Assembly: GCF_036241575.1 (NCBI RefSeq)
Contig: NZ_CP108455.1
Location: forward strand, 434,001-498,000
Reading direction: 5' to 3'
From: Streptomyces sp. NBC_01267
GTDB lineage: Bacteria; Actinomycetota; Actinomycetes; Streptomycetales; Streptomycetaceae
Length of the DNA: 64,000 nucleotides
Positions 9,572-20,417 of this stretch are shown here, piece by piece. A model generated the notes under the pieces. That model saw only the letters and a program-made list of their open reading frames with translations, did no database searches and had not been told where the DNA came from. Within the stretch, counting starts at the first letter, position 1, and each line of letters starts with the position of its first letter. The position numbers were made by a program, and so were the translations under genes.

Positions 9572-10579
9572 TCACTTCCTGCCGGGAAGCCACTTCTTCC
9601 AGATGTCCGGATTCTGCTTCACCCAGCGCTCGGCCGCCTCGTCGGCGGTCAGGCCCTGCGAGGCGATCATCGCGGAGACCTTGTTCTGATCGTCCTTCGT
9701 CCACCTGAAGTTCTTCAGGAACGTCGCGGCGTCACCACCGGTCCTGGTGAACTCCGTGTTGAAGTACTTCTGCAACGGAGTCGACGGGTAGGCGCAGTCG
9801 ACGGACTTCGGGTCCTCGATCCCCTTGTCCCCGCACTTCGCGGTGTAGGCGGGGAGTGCGACCTCCTTCATCGGTACCTCGTTGAACAGCCACTGCGGCT
9901 CGTACCAGTACGTGAGGAAGGGCTTCCTCGCCTTGGCGAACTGCTGGATCTGGGTGATCTGCGCGGCCTCCGACCCGGCGAAGACCACATCGAAGTTCAG
10001 CTTGAGGTTCTTCACCAGCGCCTTGTCGTTGGTGACGTAGGACGGCGAGCCGTCCATCAGCTGGCCCTTGCCGCCGCTCTCCGCCGTACGCAGCTGACCG
10101 GCGTACTTGTTGAGGTTCTTCCAGTCGGTGACGTCGGGGTGCGCGTCCGCCCAGTACTTCGGCACGAACCAGCCGATGTGGCCGGTGACTCCGAGATCTC
10201 CGCCGGCGGTGATCGTCTTCTTCTCCTCGACGTACCGCTTCTCCTGGTCCGCGTGGCCCCAGTCCTCCAGGATCGCGTCGACGCGGCCCTGGCTGAGCGC
10301 GTCCCAGGCGGGGATCTCGTCCACCTGGACGGTGTCGACGCGGTAGTCCATCTCGTGTTCGAGCAGGTACGTGGCCACGGCGACGTTCGCCTGGGCCCCG
10401 ACCCAGCTCTGCACCGAGAGCGTCACGGACTTGGCGCCCTTGGCCGCGGCGAACGGCGAGGACTGCTTGGTCATGTCGGCCGCGCCGCAGCCGCTGAGCG
10501 CGACCAGCAGGGCGCCCACTGCCAGGGCCGTCGCGGCGATCGTGGCCCGACGGCTGTCTGTGATGCGGGTACCGGTCAT
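9572..10579 (-). CDS. Glycine betaine/choline-binding lipoprotein of OpuA-type ABC transporter
   Basis: A 335-residue substrate-binding lipoprotein. The signal peptide ends in the lipobox ALSGC with the lipidated Cys31. The mature part is an OpuAC domain with VQSWVGAQANVAVATYLLEHE at the start of the fold and several Trp residues (W148-region FVPKYW, TYWYEPQW) of the kind that make the aromatic box for the trimethylammonium group. It should capture choline or glycine betaine outside the membrane and hand it to the permease whose gene ends four bases upstream. It is the last gene of the betB-betA-ATPase-permease-lipoprotein operon. Confidence 0.93.
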   Translation of the reverse strand: MTGTRITDSRRATIAATALAVGALLVALSGCGAADMTKQSSPFAAAKGAKSVTLSVQSWVGAQANVAVATYLLEHEMDYRVDTVQVDEIPAWDALSQGRVDAILEDWGHADQEKRYVEEKKTITAGGDLGVTGHIGWFVPKYWADAHPDVTDWKNLNKYAGQLRTAESGGKGQLMDGSPSYVTNDKALVKNLKLNFDVVFAGSEAAQITQIQQFAKARKPFLTYWYEPQWLFNEVPMKEVALPAYTAKCGDKGIEDPKSVDCAYPSTPLQKYFNTEFTRTGGDAATFLKNFRWTKDDQNKVSAMIASQGLTADEAAERWVKQNPDIWKKWLPGRK

Positions 10580-10582
10580 GGC

Positions 10583-12577
10583 TCAGGCTCCCTTCCTGGT
10601 ACGGCGTTCGGTGGGCTGGGTGACGCGGTCGAGCATCAGCCCCAGGCAGACGATGGCCACGCCCGCGACGAGTCCGACCGCGAGGTCACCCGTCGCCAGT
10701 CCGGTGACCACGTCGTAGCCGAGGGCGCCGCCGCCCACCAGGCCGCCGATGATGACCACGGCGAGCACCAGGACCACGCCCTGGTTGACGGCGAGCAGCA
10801 GAGCCGGGCGGGCGAGCGGGAGTTGGACCTGGCGCAGCGTCTGCCAGCGGGTGGCACCGAGCGACCGGGCGGCCTCCACCGCCGCGGGGTCGACCTGTCG
10901 CAGACCCTGGGTGGTGATGCGGATGACGGCGGGCAGCGCGTAGACGACTGCTGCCGCCGCGGCGGGTGCGCGGCCCACGGCGAAGAGCGCGACGACCGGG
11001 ATGAGATACACGAACTGCGGCATGGTCTGCATGACGTCGAGGACGGGCCGCAGTACGGCTTCGGTCCGGCGACTGCCCGCGGCGAGCACCCCGATGCCGA
11101 AGCCGACGACGAGGGTGACCGCCAGGGCCGCCAGGACCTGGGAGAGGGTGTCCATCGAGGGCTTCCACATGCCGAGGACGCCGATGGCGCAGAGCGCGAG
11201 CACCGCGGTGAGGGCCGTCTGCCAGGTGCCGATGAGCCAGGCCAGGGCGGCGACGATCAGCAGCGCGCCCCACCAGGGCAGGCCGGTCAGTCCGTCCCGC
11301 AGCGGGTCCAGGACCCAGGACGTGAAGTGCGCGGCCCAGTCGGCGGTGCCACCGACCACCGGGACACCGGAGTAGAGGTGGTCGACCATCCAGCCCTTGA
11401 AGTCGTTGACGGGCCGGGCGATGGCGATCGTGGCGCCGTTCGGCCAGAGCGTGGATCCGGCCAGCCTGCCCGCGACCGCCACAACGGCCGTGACGGCGAC
11501 CGCGAGGGCCCAGCCGCGCCGGCCGCGTACGGCCCGGGGACCGCTGGGTTCGCTGCCCAGCCGGGCGCCCGCGGCGGCGGTGGTGCGGTCCATGACGACG
11601 GCCAGCAGCACGATCGGGACGGCGGCGGCCAGGGCGCCGCCGACGTCCACGGAGGCCAGGGCCTGGTAGACACGGTCGCCGAGGCCCGCGGCGCCGATGA
11701 GTGAGGCGATGACGGCCATCGAGAGCGCCATCATGATGGTCTGGTTGAGCCCGAGCAGGATTTCCTTGCGGGCCAGCGGCAGCCGCGCGGTGATGAGCCG
11801 CTGCCGGGCGGTGGAGCCCAGTGAGGTGACGGCCTCCAGCACTCCGGCGTCGGCGCCGCGCAGTCCGAGCGCGGTGAGCCGGGCCATCGGCGGGGCCGCG
11901 TAAACGACGGTGGCCAGCAGAGCGGCCGGCACGCCGATGCCGAAGACGAGGACCACCGGCAGCAGATAGGCGAAGGCGGGCAGCACCTGCATGGTGTCCA
12001 GGACAGGGCGCAGCAGCCGGAAGAGCCGGTCGGACAGACCGCCCGCCAGTCCCAGGACAGCGCCTACGACGGCGGAGACGACGACGGCCACCACCATCAG
12101 CGCGAGTGTCTGCATGGTCGGCACCCACATGCCCAGCAGGCCGCTGACCAGGAACGAGATCAGCGCGGTGAGGGCGATGCGCGGTCCGGCGACCCGCCAG
12201 GCCACGAGTGTGGCGGCGGCGGTGACGCCGGTCCAGCCCAGGGCGAGGAGCAGCAGGTACACGGCTCGCACGGCGATGATCACGGCATTGCTGAGGTAGC
12301 CGAGGAAGTACAGGAACAGCGGGTGGGTGTCGCGGTTGTCGATGATCCAGTCACTGACATCTCCCAGGGGCCGGGAGACGTCCACGGTCAGCGCGCCGGG
12401 CCACAGTCCACTGCCCCAGTGGGCGTTCGCGACCGGCACGAGGACGGCCGCGACGACGGCGAGTACCAGGAGTTTGCCCGGCCATCGGTGGAGCAGCGCG
12501 GCCCGGAGCCGCTCCGCGCCGTCCTTCGCGGACCGCGGGGTGCCGGTGCCGGCGGAGTCGGCGGTGGTGGCCGTCAT
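10583..12577 (-). CDS. Double-length OpuAB/ProW permease of betaine/choline ABC transporter
   Basis: A 664-residue membrane protein in which two ABC-permease domains are fused head to tail, each with about six helices and an EAA loop (EAVTSLGSTARQ in the first half, EAARSLGATRWQ in the second). A single chain can thus form the whole membrane pore instead of a homodimer, an arrangement common in actinobacterial betaine importers. The start at 12577 (MTATTADS) removes an unrelated out-of-family leader of 100 residues that would overlap the upstream gene. It follows the ATPase gene by 58 bases and the lipoprotein gene starts four bases after its stop. Confidence 0.92.
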   Translation of the reverse strand: MTATTADSAGTGTPRSAKDGAERLRAALLHRWPGKLLVLAVVAAVLVPVANAHWGSGLWPGALTVDVSRPLGDVSDWIIDNRDTHPLFLYFLGYLSNAVIIAVRAVYLLLLALGWTGVTAAATLVAWRVAGPRIALTALISFLVSGLLGMWVPTMQTLALMVVAVVVSAVVGAVLGLAGGLSDRLFRLLRPVLDTMQVLPAFAYLLPVVLVFGIGVPAALLATVVYAAPPMARLTALGLRGADAGVLEAVTSLGSTARQRLITARLPLARKEILLGLNQTIMMALSMAVIASLIGAAGLGDRVYQALASVDVGGALAAAVPIVLLAVVMDRTTAAAGARLGSEPSGPRAVRGRRGWALAVAVTAVVAVAGRLAGSTLWPNGATIAIARPVNDFKGWMVDHLYSGVPVVGGTADWAAHFTSWVLDPLRDGLTGLPWWGALLIVAALAWLIGTWQTALTAVLALCAIGVLGMWKPSMDTLSQVLAALAVTLVVGFGIGVLAAGSRRTEAVLRPVLDVMQTMPQFVYLIPVVALFAVGRAPAAAAAVVYALPAVIRITTQGLRQVDPAAVEAARSLGATRWQTLRQVQLPLARPALLLAVNQGVVLVLAVVIIGGLVGGGALGYDVVTGLATGDLAVGLVAGVAIVCLGLMLDRVTQPTERRTRKGA

Positions 12578-12635
12578 GCCCGCCTCCGCCGCACGGTACG
12601 GGCGGGGGTGGTGCCCGGAGTCGGATGCGGGCGCA

Positions 12636-13718
12636 TCAGGCGGCCACCTCCGCCCTGTCCAGCCGGGACACGACGGAGAGCAGACAGGCGTGGTCCACGA
12701 CGCCCAGGCAGCGTCCGTCCTGGACGACGCGGACGGGACGGCCCGCGCGGACGACGACGTCGATGGCGTCACTGATGAGCGCGGTGGGGTCGAGGCTCTC
12801 GTCCTCGTCGCCCTCCGCGCCGACTGCCGGGCGCATGGCGCGGCGAACGGTGAGGACCTGTTCGCGCGGCACGTCACGGACGAAGTCCCGTACGTAGTCG
12901 TCGGCCGGGGATCCGACGATCTCCTCGGGGGTGCCGAGTTGCACGATCCTTCCGTCGCGCATGAGGGCGATGCGGTCGCCGAGTGTCAGTGCCTCGGACA
13001 GGTCGTGGGTGATGAAGACCATGGTGCGGCCTTCTTCCTTATGCAGCCGGACGACCTCTTCCTGCATGTCGCGCCGGATGAGCGGGTCCAGTGCGCTGAA
13101 CGGCTCGTCGAACAGCAGGACTTCGGGGTCCACGGCCAGGGCGCGGGCAAGGCCGACGCGTTGCTGCTGGCCTCCGGAGAGTTCGCTGGGCCGTCGCTGT
13201 TCCAGGCCCGTGAGGCCGACCTTCCGGATGAACTCGGCTGCTCTGGCGCGTCGTTCGGCCCGGCCCACCCCCTGGATCTCCAGCCCGTAGCCGACGTTGT
13301 CCAGGACCGTGCGGTGCGGAAGCAGACCGAAGTGCTGGAAGACCATGGCGGCCCGGTGCCTGCGCAGTTCTCGCAGTTGGGCCTTGTCCATGGCCCGGAC
13401 GTCCTCGCCGTCCATGCCGAGGCTGCCGCTGGTGGGCTCGATGAGCCGGGTCAGGCAGCGGACCAGGGTGGACTTGCCGGAGCCGGAGAGCCCCATCACC
13501 ACGAAGACCTCGCCCTCGTGGACGTCGAAGGAGACATCGCGGACGGCCGCGGTGCATCCGGTGCGCTCGCGCAGTTCCTCGGCGGACAGTCCGGTGAGCG
13601 AGGCGTCGCCGGGGATCCGGTCGGCCCTGGGTCCGAAGACCTTCCACAGATTACGGACGGAGAAGACGAGTGCGCGGGGGTCCGTCGCGGGCTCGGGGGC
13701 GGGTGCGGTGGTCGCCAT
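12636..13718 (-). CDS. ATPase subunit of betaine/choline ABC transporter (OpuAA/ProV type)
   Basis: A 360-residue ABC ATPase with Walker [10 protein letters not shown], signature LSGGQQQR, Walker B VLLFDEP and switch His in FITHD. The N-terminal 40 residues and the [10 protein letters not shown] insertion are typical of OpuAA/ProV. After about residue 290 a C-terminal segment ([13 protein letters not shown]) looks like one degenerate CBS module, the ionic-strength sensor of this family. Its ATG shares one base with the betA stop (TGATG), so translation is likely coupled. It powers the import of choline or betaine. Confidence 0.93.
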   Translation of the reverse strand: MATTAPAPEPATDPRALVFSVRNLWKVFGPRADRIPGDASLTGLSAEELRERTGCTAAVRDVSFDVHEGEVFVVMGLSGSGKSTLVRCLTRLIEPTSGSLGMDGEDVRAMDKAQLRELRRHRAAMVFQHFGLLPHRTVLDNVGYGLEIQGVGRAERRARAAEFIRKVGLTGLEQRRPSELSGGQQQRVGLARALAVDPEVLLFDEPFSALDPLIRRDMQEEVVRLHKEEGRTMVFITHDLSEALTLGDRIALMRDGRIVQLGTPEEIVGSPADDYVRDFVRDVPREQVLTVRRAMRPAVGAEGDEDESLDPTALISDAIDVVVRAGRPVRVVQDGRCLGVVDHACLLSVVSRLDRAEVAA

Positions 13719-15277
13719 CAGACGTCACCTCCCGGTTTCGGGGCCGCGGCCAGCAGTTCGGCGCACTTCTCGCCCACCATGAGGACGCCGATCATCGGGT
13801 TGACCGCGGGCATCGTCGGGAAGACCGACGCGTCGGCGATGCGGATGCCCGACAGGCCGCGGACCCGCAGTTCGGGGTCGACCACGGCCAGGGCGTCGTC
13901 GGCCGCGCCGATGCGGCAGGTGCCCGCCGGGTGGTAGACGGTGTGGGCGACCTTGCGGGCGTACTCGCTGAGGTCCTCGTCGGAGGTGACCTCGGGGCCG
14001 GGGCAGACCTCGCGCTTCAGCCAGTGGGCCAGCGGTTCGGTCTTCGCGATCTCGCGGGCGAGGCGGATGCCGTCGACCAGTGTCCGGCCGTCGTAGTCGT
14101 CCTCGTCGGTGAAGTACCGGAAGTCCAGGGCCGGTTTGGCCTCGGGGTCGGAGCTGGTGAGGTAGAGCCGTCCGCGGCTGCGCGGCTTGGGGATGTTGGG
14201 TGTCATCGACACTCCGTGCTCGGGCTTCTCGTAGCCGAGACGTTCGGGGTTGTCGGTGAACGGGATCTGGTAGAAGTGGAACATCAGGTCGGGCCCGCGG
14301 GATCCGGGGTCACGCCGTACGAAGAGCCCGGCGTCCGAGTCCATCGCGGAGTTCTCCGGGATGGGTCCGTCGGTCTCCCAGACGATGACCGACTCGGGGT
14401 GGTCGAGGAGGTTCTCGCCGACGCCCGGCAGGTCGTGCACGACGGGTATGCCCAGGGCTTCCAGGTCCTGCTGTGGGCCTATGCCGGACAGCATCAGCAG
14501 CCGCGGCGTGTCCACCGCGCCCGCGCAGACGAGCACTTCGCGCCCGGCCCGCAGGAGGATCTCCTCACCGTCCTTGGTACGGACGTGCACGCCGGTGACC
14601 CGGTTGTCCGCCAGTTCCAGTTTGTGGGCCCAGGTCTCCAGCATGATGCGGAGGTTGGGGCGGTCCCCGGCCTCGATGTGCGGGTGGAGATAGGCCACCG
14701 ACGCGGAGGACCGCTTGTTGTTCTCCGGGTGGTAGGCGAGGTCGAAGAAGCCGACGCCCTCGTGGAAGGGCTCCTTGTTGAACCCCTCGACCCGCGGGAC
14801 GTCCGCGGCCTGCTGGGCCGCCGCCACGAAGTCCCGGGCGATGGCGTTCCGGTCCTTCTCGTCCACGGCGACGATGTTGTTGCGGAGCCTGTCGAAGTAG
14901 GGGTCCATGGACTTCGCGTCCCAGCCGGCGGCGCCCCGCTCGGACCACTCGTCCCAGTCGCCGGGCAGCGGCTTGAAGGAGATCAGCGTGTTGTGCGACG
15001 AGCAGCCGCCGAGCACCCGGGCGCGGCTGTGCAGGATGTGCGAATTGCCGCGCGGCTGCTCGGTGGTGGGGTACGCGTAGTCGAGGTCGCCGCCCAGCAG
15101 GCCGAGCCAGCGCCGGAGGGTGAGGACGTCGTCGCGGTCGATGTCGGTCGGGCCGCCTTCGACGACGACGACGCTGACACCGGGGTCCTCGGTGAGCCGG
15201 GAGGCGATCACCGAACCCGCGGTGCCGCCGCCGACGACGACGTAGTCGGCGGTGAGCGTGGATATCTCGGAGGGCAT
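13718..15277 (-). CDS. betA: Choline dehydrogenase (GMC flavoprotein)
   Basis: A 519-residue GMC oxidoreductase that should oxidise choline to betaine aldehyde. The FAD dinucleotide motif [10 protein letters not shown] lies at 14-23; the second GMC signature with [11 protein letters not shown] and the C-terminal active-site pair His ([11 protein letters not shown]) and Asn ([10 protein letters not shown]) are present. Start ATG 15277 is preceded by AAGGAG nine bases away; a longer frame upstream is not homologous. It lies between betB (71 bases upstream) and the transporter ATPase with a one-base overlap. Substrate is inferred from these neighbours; other GMC alcohols would be possible without that context. 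Confidence 0.9.
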   Translation of the reverse strand: MPSEISTLTADYVVVGGGTAGSVIASRLTEDPGVSVVVVEGGPTDIDRDDVLTLRRWLGLLGGDLDYAYPTTEQPRGNSHILHSRARVLGGCSSHNTLISFKPLPGDWDEWSERGAAGWDAKSMDPYFDRLRNNIVAVDEKDRNAIARDFVAAAQQAADVPRVEGFNKEPFHEGVGFFDLAYHPENNKRSSASVAYLHPHIEAGDRPNLRIMLETWAHKLELADNRVTGVHVRTKDGEEILLRAGREVLVCAGAVDTPRLLMLSGIGPQQDLEALGIPVVHDLPGVGENLLDHPESVIVWETDGPIPENSAMDSDAGLFVRRDPGSRGPDLMFHFYQIPFTDNPERLGYEKPEHGVSMTPNIPKPRSRGRLYLTSSDPEAKPALDFRYFTDEDDYDGRTLVDGIRLAREIAKTEPLAHWLKREVCPGPEVTSDEDLSEYARKVAHTVYHPAGTCRIGAADDALAVVDPELRVRGLSGIRIADASVFPTMPAVNPMIGVLMVGEKCAELLAAAPKPGGDV

Positions 15278-15348
15278 GAGGCGTGGCTCCTTCTGCTTCT
15301 GCGAAGTGCTGGCGCGCTGAAGACGTGACGCGGTGAACAGAGAGGGGC

Positions 15349-16857
15349 TCAGCCCGCGAACCAGCGGACCGGTGCGGGCCGCAGGTTCTCGTAGATGTGC
15401 TTCGACTCGCGGTACTCGTCGAGGCCCGAGAGGCCCAGTTCCCGGCCGATGCCCGACTTGCCGAAGCCGCCCCACTCCGCCTGCGGGAGGTAGGGGTGGT
15501 AGTCGTTGATCCAGACGGTGCCGTGCCGCAGCCGGGCGGCGACGCGCCGGGCGCGGGCGGTGTCGCCCGACCAGACGGCGCCCGCCAGTCCGTACTCGGT
15601 GTCGTTGGCGAGGGCCACGGCCTCCTCCTCGTCGCGGAAGGACTCCACGGTCAGGATGGGGCCGAAGGTCTCCTCACGGACGACCTTCATCTCGCGGTGG
15701 CAGCCGTCCAGGACGGTGGGCAGGTAGAAGTAGCCGGTGGCGGGCCGCAGTTCGGACGGTTCCGGGCGCTGTCCGCCGCAGCGCAGCTTCGCGCCCTCGG
15801 CCAGCGCGGAGGCGACGTACGCCTCGACCTTGTCGAGCTGCTGCTGGGAGACCAGCGGTCCGCACTCGACGCCGTCGGCGGTGCCCCGGCCGAGCCTGAT
15901 CTTCTCGGCGCGGTGGGCGAGTTCGGTGACGAAGCGGTCCTTGACGGACTCCTCGACGATGAGCCGGGCGCCTGCCGAGCAGACCTGGCCGCTGTGGATG
16001 AAGGCGGCGTTCAGGGCCTGGTCGACGGCGGTGTCGAAGCCGTCCTCGGTGGCGCAGGCGTCGGCGAAGACCACATTGGGGTTCTTGCCGCCCAGCTCCA
16101 GTGCGATCCGCTTCGCCCCGGCGACCGCGGACTGTGCGGCCCTGGTGCCGCTGGCCAGTCCGCCGGTGAAGGAGAACAGGTCGACCTGCGGGTGTTCGGC
16201 CAGCCGGGCGCCGACGGGGACGCCCGGTCCGGTGACGATGTTCGCCACTCCGGCGGGCAGACCGGCCTCCACCAGCAGCTTCACCAGGTGCACGGTGGAC
16301 AGCGGGGTGACCTCGCTGGGCTTGACGACGAAGGTGTTGCCCGCCGCGAGAGCCGGTGCGATCTTCCAGCTGGCCTGCAGCAGGGGGTAGTTCCAGGGCG
16401 TGATGAGGGCGCAGACGCCGACCGGCTCGTGCACGACCACGCTGTGCACATCGGGCGATCCGGCGTCCACGACCCGGCCGCCGCTCTCGTTCGTCACCAG
16501 ATCGGCGAAGTAACCGAAGGCGTTCGTGACGTCGTCGACGTCCACCCGGCCCTCTTCCAGGGTCTTGCCGGTGTCGCGGCTCTCGATGAGCGCGAGCTCC
16601 TCACGGTCCCGCTGCAGCAGTCCGGCGACCCGGCGGAGCAGGGCGGCGCGTTCGGCCACCGGGGTGCGCGGCCAGGTGCCCTGTCCGCCGTCGAAGGCGC
16701 GGTGCGCTGCCAGGACCGCGGCGTCGGCGTCCGCCGCGCCGCCCTCCGCCACGGTACGGAACGGCCGGGCATCGGCGGGGTCGAGAACCTCCCGTACGGC
16801 GCCGGATGCGGCGGCTCGCCACACCCCGTCTACATGAATGGTCTCTGCTGCCGACAC
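15349..16857 (-). CDS. betB: Betaine aldehyde dehydrogenase
   Basis: A 502-residue NAD-dependent aldehyde dehydrogenase expected to oxidise betaine aldehyde to glycine betaine. Catalytic residues are Glu254 in LELGGK and Cys293 in GQVCSAG; the PWNYP (154-158) and SFTGG (229-233) motifs are also present. I prefer the GTG at 16857 (SAAETIHVDG follows) because AAGGAAAGG sits upstream of it; a GTG nine codons earlier at 16884 lies upstream of that ribosome site. It is the first gene of the operon, so the promoter is in 16858-17052. No BetI-type regulator is adjacent. Confidence 0.92.
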   Translation of the reverse strand: MSAAETIHVDGVWRAAASGAVREVLDPADARPFRTVAEGGAADADAAVLAAHRAFDGGQGTWPRTPVAERAALLRRVAGLLQRDREELALIESRDTGKTLEEGRVDVDDVTNAFGYFADLVTNESGGRVVDAGSPDVHSVVVHEPVGVCALITPWNYPLLQASWKIAPALAAGNTFVVKPSEVTPLSTVHLVKLLVEAGLPAGVANIVTGPGVPVGARLAEHPQVDLFSFTGGLASGTRAAQSAVAGAKRIALELGGKNPNVVFADACATEDGFDTAVDQALNAAFIHSGQVCSAGARLIVEESVKDRFVTELAHRAEKIRLGRGTADGVECGPLVSQQQLDKVEAYVASALAEGAKLRCGGQRPEPSELRPATGYFYLPTVLDGCHREMKVVREETFGPILTVESFRDEEEAVALANDTEYGLAGAVWSGDTARARRVAARLRHGTVWINDYHPYLPQAEWGGFGKSGIGRELGLSGLDEYRESKHIYENLRPAPVRWFAG

Positions 16858-17052
16858 GTTGTTCTGCCTTTCCTTACCCAGCACTTGCCACTGGTTCCGA
16901 CCAGCGACTTGGTCACCTCCCCGATTGCTCTTTACCTATTCCTGAATGTCACCGGAAAGTGATCCGGCTCACCGAAAGAACGTACGGAACCGGTCCGGCC
17001 CGCCCCGGCGAACGCACTGGTGCGTGGCCGGCGGGCCTGACCTGCTCCGTCG

Positions 17053-18054
17053 TCAGGCCGTGTACAGCGGCCCGTTGTCGAGCCCCGTGGGGCCGTCCGA
17101 CCGCAGTGCCCGCAGGAACCGCAGCTGCTCCAGGTCCTGGAAGTAGCCCCCTCCTTCGTGCCGGTTCCAGGGCCACACCCGGATGCTGCGCGGCCCCGCC
17201 CAGTGGTTGTACGCGGCGAAGACCGTCGACGGCGGGCAGATGTCGTCCATCAGCGCCACCGAGAACAGCGCGGGAACGTGCGCCCGCGCGGCGAAGTTGA
17301 CCCCGTCGAAGTAGGACAGGGTCCGGAAGACCTGTTCCGCGGAGTCGCGGTGGGTCCGCAGATACGTCCAGATCTCGCGGTAGGCGTTGCCTTCCACCAC
17401 GTCGAGTGCCCGTCGGAAGTGGCACAGGGACGGCTGGTCGACCAGGGCGGCGGTCACCCCGTCGGCCAGTGCCGATGCGGCGAGCGCGATGCCGCCGCCC
17501 TGGCTGCCGCCGGCGATGACGATGCGCTCGGGGTCGACCGACGGGTGGCTGCGGGCGGCGTCCACGGCGCGTACCGCGTCGGTGAAGACCCGGCGGTAGT
17601 AGTAGTCGGCCGGGTCCTGGATCCCGCGGGTGACCATGCCGGGCGACGACGAACCGGCGCTGCCGTGCGGGTCGCCGGTGGCACCGGGCTGCAGTGAGCC
17701 GCCCTGGCCGCGGGTGTCCATCAGCAGATGGGCGTACCCGGCGGACGGCCAGGTCAGCCACTCGTACGGGAAGCCGCGCCCGCCGCCGTAGCCGAGGAAG
17801 CCGACCACGCAGGGCAGTGGTCCGGTGGCGGAGGCGGGGACCAGCAGCCAGCCGGCCACCGGGTCGCCCCCGAAGCCGGGGAAGCTCACGTCGAAGACGT
17901 TCACCTCGGTCAGGCAGGCGTCGTACGGGGTGAAGACCGCGGGCCGGTCGTGACGGCGGGCCTCGGCGAGGGTTTCGGTCCAGAAGGCGTCGAAGTCCTC
18001 GGGTTCCTCCCGGTCCGGGAGGTAACTCCGCAGCTCCTCCAGGGGTTTGTCCAT
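17053..18054 (-). CDS. Acetylxylan esterase / cephalosporin-C deacetylase family (CE7)
   Basis: A 333-residue alpha/beta hydrolase of the AXE1 (CE7) family, usually cytoplasmic, removing acetyl groups from imported xylo-oligosaccharides. Family marks: the RGQGG motif (115-119), nucleophile Ser184 in GGSQGG, Asp270/271 in ALMDDICPP and His299 in NRHEGG. No signal peptide. Its ATG overlaps the stop of the upstream gene by one base (TGATG), indicating translational coupling. With the neighbouring LacI-regulated sugar importer it suggests use of acetylated plant oligosaccharides. Confidence 0.93.
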   Translation of the reverse strand: MDKPLEELRSYLPDREEPEDFDAFWTETLAEARRHDRPAVFTPYDACLTEVNVFDVSFPGFGGDPVAGWLLVPASATGPLPCVVGFLGYGGGRGFPYEWLTWPSAGYAHLLMDTRGQGGSLQPGATGDPHGSAGSSSPGMVTRGIQDPADYYYRRVFTDAVRAVDAARSHPSVDPERIVIAGGSQGGGIALAASALADGVTAALVDQPSLCHFRRALDVVEGNAYREIWTYLRTHRDSAEQVFRTLSYFDGVNFAARAHVPALFSVALMDDICPPSTVFAAYNHWAGPRSIRVWPWNRHEGGGYFQDLEQLRFLRALRSDGPTGLDNGPLYTA

Positions 18055-20249
18055 CAGCGGCACGGGGGCAGCTCCCCGGTTCCGGGGGTGGTGTGTTCCG
18101 GACGGGCCGGGTCGTGCGGGGGCGGATTCGGGTGCGCCCCGCGCTCGGCGCCCCGGACGGTGAGCTGGTCCGGTGCGTCCACCCGGGCCCGGCCCGCCGC
18201 GTCGAGCGATACGGACAGGGGGGCGCCGGCGACCTGGAAGCCGCTCAGGTCCAGCGGGCCCAGGCCGTCCGAGGCGTGCGGGGCCAGGCGCAGCGTGCCG
18301 CCGGGCACGTCCGCCTCCAGGCCGAGGGCCGCTTGGAGCAGCAGTACGACCGAGGCCGCCGACCAGGCCTGCGGGCGGCAGGACGCCGGGTAGGGCGCGG
18401 GGGAACTGTCGACGGCGGATCCGTGGCCCGCGAACAGTTCGGGGAGCCGGGCGTCGAAGGCCGCGGAGGCCTCGACCAGTCCGGCGGCCAACGAGGCGGC
18501 CTCGCGCGGGAATCCGGCCCTGACCAGGCCGTGCACCGCGATGGCGGTGTCGTGCGGCCAGATGGAACCGATGTGGTAGCCGAAGGGGTTGAACCCGGTG
18601 GAGTCGGTGCTGAGGGTCCGCAGTCCGAAGCCGGAGTCCAGCTCGGGTCCGGCGAGGCGGGCGGCGAGCAGGGCGCTCTCCTCCGGGTCGAGCAGCCCGG
18701 TGCCCAGGAGATGGCCGAAGCCCGAAGTGACCGCGTCCACCGGGCGCTTGTCGGCGTCCAGCGCCACCGCCGGGTAGCGGCCCGACGCGTCCTCGACCCA
18801 GAAGCTCTCCCGGAAGCGGACCCGCAGCCGGGCGGCCCACTCCTCCCAGCGTTCGGCGCCCGGCCGGTCGAAGGCACGGAGCAGCGCGGCCCCGGCGAGC
18901 GCGGCCTCGTAGCCGTACGCCTGCACCTCGCACAGCGCGATGGGGGCCTCGGCGAGGCGGCCGTCCCGCCAGCGGATGGAGTCGCCGGAGTCCTTCCAGC
19001 CCTGGTTGGCGAGGCCGTGGCCGGTGGTGTCGATGTATTCGAGCAGACCGTCCCCGTCGGCGTCGCCGTGGGTGGCGAGCCATTCCAGGGCGGCCTCCAT
19101 GTGCGGCAGCAAGTCCCGTACCTGCTCGGGATCCAGACCCCAGCGCCAGGCGTCGTGCAGCAGGATCACCCAGAGGGGGGTGGCGTCCACGGTTCCGTAG
19201 TAGACCGGCGGCAGAACGGGTCCCTCTGCCAAGTCGCGTTCGTCGCGGCGGACTTCGTGCAGGATCTTGCCGGGCTGTTCCTCGGTGTCCGGGTCGGTGA
19301 CCGCGCCCTGCCGCCGGGCGAGGGTGCGCAGGGTGCCCGCGGCCAGTTCGGTGCCGAGCGGCAGCAGCATCCGCGCGGCCCAGAGGGAGTCCCGCCCGAA
19401 GAGCGTGAGGAACCACGGGGAGCCGGCCGCGAGGAAGCGGTCACCCGGGTCGAGCGGGTCGGACAGCAGCAGCCGCCCCAGATCGTCCACGGACCGGGCG
19501 AGCAGCCGGTCCAGGCGCCGGTCGGCGCTGCGCAGTTCGACGGGCGACCACGGTACGGCGTCACGGGCCACGGCCGGGAACTGGTCCGGCTCCGCGTCGA
19601 CGACGGTGCACTCGACGGACGTCCGCCAGGTACCGCCGGAAGGAATCGTCACCTGGTAGTGCAGCGCGCCGTCGGCGGGCTCGATCCGCGGGGACCCGGA
19701 AGCGGGGCGCAGCCGGACGGTGACCTCCCCGTCGCTCCAGGCCAGGCCGTCGCCCTCGGCACGGGCGGGCAGCGCGGGACGGGGCCGGCCTGCCTTGACG
19801 TCGGCCATCCGCGCCAGATCGGTCCCCGCGGTGAGGGTCATCGCGAACCGGACCTCCTGGAGCCCGGCGTTGGTGATCTCCACGTCCTCGCGCAGGGTGC
19901 CCGGGTCGACCGAGCGGCGGCGCAGGAGGGTGACCGCGGGGTCGGCGGTGTGCTCACCCACACCGCGCAGAACTGCCCGGAAGACGGTCTGCTCGGCGGA
20001 TATCAGCACGGTGCCGACCGGTGCCAGCGGGATGTTCCGGACCTGGAGGGACAGCGTCGCGAGCATCCGGCGATCGCCGTGGAAGAACCCGTCGGCTCCG
20101 CCCGCGAAGTCCCCGTGCGACCTGGAGAGCACCAGGCTGGGGGCGTAGAGCGTGGTGCAGGTGTCATGCAGGAAGGGCTGCAGACCCTCGGTGACGACGT
20201 CCGTGGGCGGAGGGCCCCCGGCGGGGTGTCCCTGGACGGCCATGTTCAC
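18054..20249 (-). CDS. Glycogen-debranching-like / amylo-alpha-1,6-glucosidase family protein
   Basis: About 731 residues. The N-terminal half is the GDE N-terminal (bis-type) beta domain starting around [30 protein letters not shown]; the C-terminal half is an (alpha/alpha)6 glucosidase-like barrel with [17 protein letters not shown] and [16 protein letters not shown]. These signatures match a widespread actinobacterial family annotated as amylo-alpha-1,6-glucosidase or debranching protein; the true linkage cut is not established. Start is uncertain: GTG at 20249 has GAGAGG nine bases upstream, ATG at 20243 is two codons in, and ATG 20270 has no ribosome site. It is the first gene of the operon with the esterase and lies divergent to the LacI regulator, with a probable operator between. 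Confidence 0.85.
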   Translation of the reverse strand: MNMAVQGHPAGGPPPTDVVTEGLQPFLHDTCTTLYAPSLVLSRSHGDFAGGADGFFHGDRRMLATLSLQVRNIPLAPVGTVLISAEQTVFRAVLRGVGEHTADPAVTLLRRRSVDPGTLREDVEITNAGLQEVRFAMTLTAGTDLARMADVKAGRPRPALPARAEGDGLAWSDGEVTVRLRPASGSPRIEPADGALHYQVTIPSGGTWRTSVECTVVDAEPDQFPAVARDAVPWSPVELRSADRRLDRLLARSVDDLGRLLLSDPLDPGDRFLAAGSPWFLTLFGRDSLWAARMLLPLGTELAAGTLRTLARRQGAVTDPDTEEQPGKILHEVRRDERDLAEGPVLPPVYYGTVDATPLWVILLHDAWRWGLDPEQVRDLLPHMEAALEWLATHGDADGDGLLEYIDTTGHGLANQGWKDSGDSIRWRDGRLAEAPIALCEVQAYGYEAALAGAALLRAFDRPGAERWEEWAARLRVRFRESFWVEDASGRYPAVALDADKRPVDAVTSGFGHLLGTGLLDPEESALLAARLAGPELDSGFGLRTLSTDSTGFNPFGYHIGSIWPHDTAIAVHGLVRAGFPREAASLAAGLVEASAAFDARLPELFAGHGSAVDSSPAPYPASCRPQAWSAASVVLLLQAALGLEADVPGGTLRLAPHASDGLGPLDLSGFQVAGAPLSVSLDAAGRARVDAPDQLTVRGAERGAHPNPPPHDPARPEHTTPGTGELPPCR

Positions 20250-20293
20250 TGGGTGGCGCCTCTCGTTCATGGGATCGCGGTTGCGGACCGCGG

Positions 20294-20312
20294 ATTTTGG
20301 ATCGATCAAAAT
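20294..20312. promoter_or_regulatory. Putative LacI-family operator
   Basis: ATTTTG (20294-20299), GATCGAT and CAAAAT (20307-20312) make a 19-base inverted repeat with a CG-centred GATCGATC core in the divergent spacer between the debranching-like gene and lacI. A second partial copy, TTTTATCGATCC, lies at 20349-20360. Size, AT-rich arms and CG centre fit LacI/GalR operators. Binding by the adjacent regulator is inferred. Confidence 0.6.
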
Positions 20313-20417
20313 TCACCCTAGCCCTTGCCAAGCTGGTGTTGAAGAGAGTTTTATCGATCCATCGCAGATGCAGCGCCGCATTTCGAGTGGGCGGCGTACG
20401 GATGACGGAGGCTGTTG

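Noticed and set aside
17053..19416. Single 787-codon minus-strand frame covering esterase and part of the upstream gene
   Set aside because: The upstream part is out of frame with the debranching-like protein; the esterase has its own ATG at 18054 overlapping that gene's stop.
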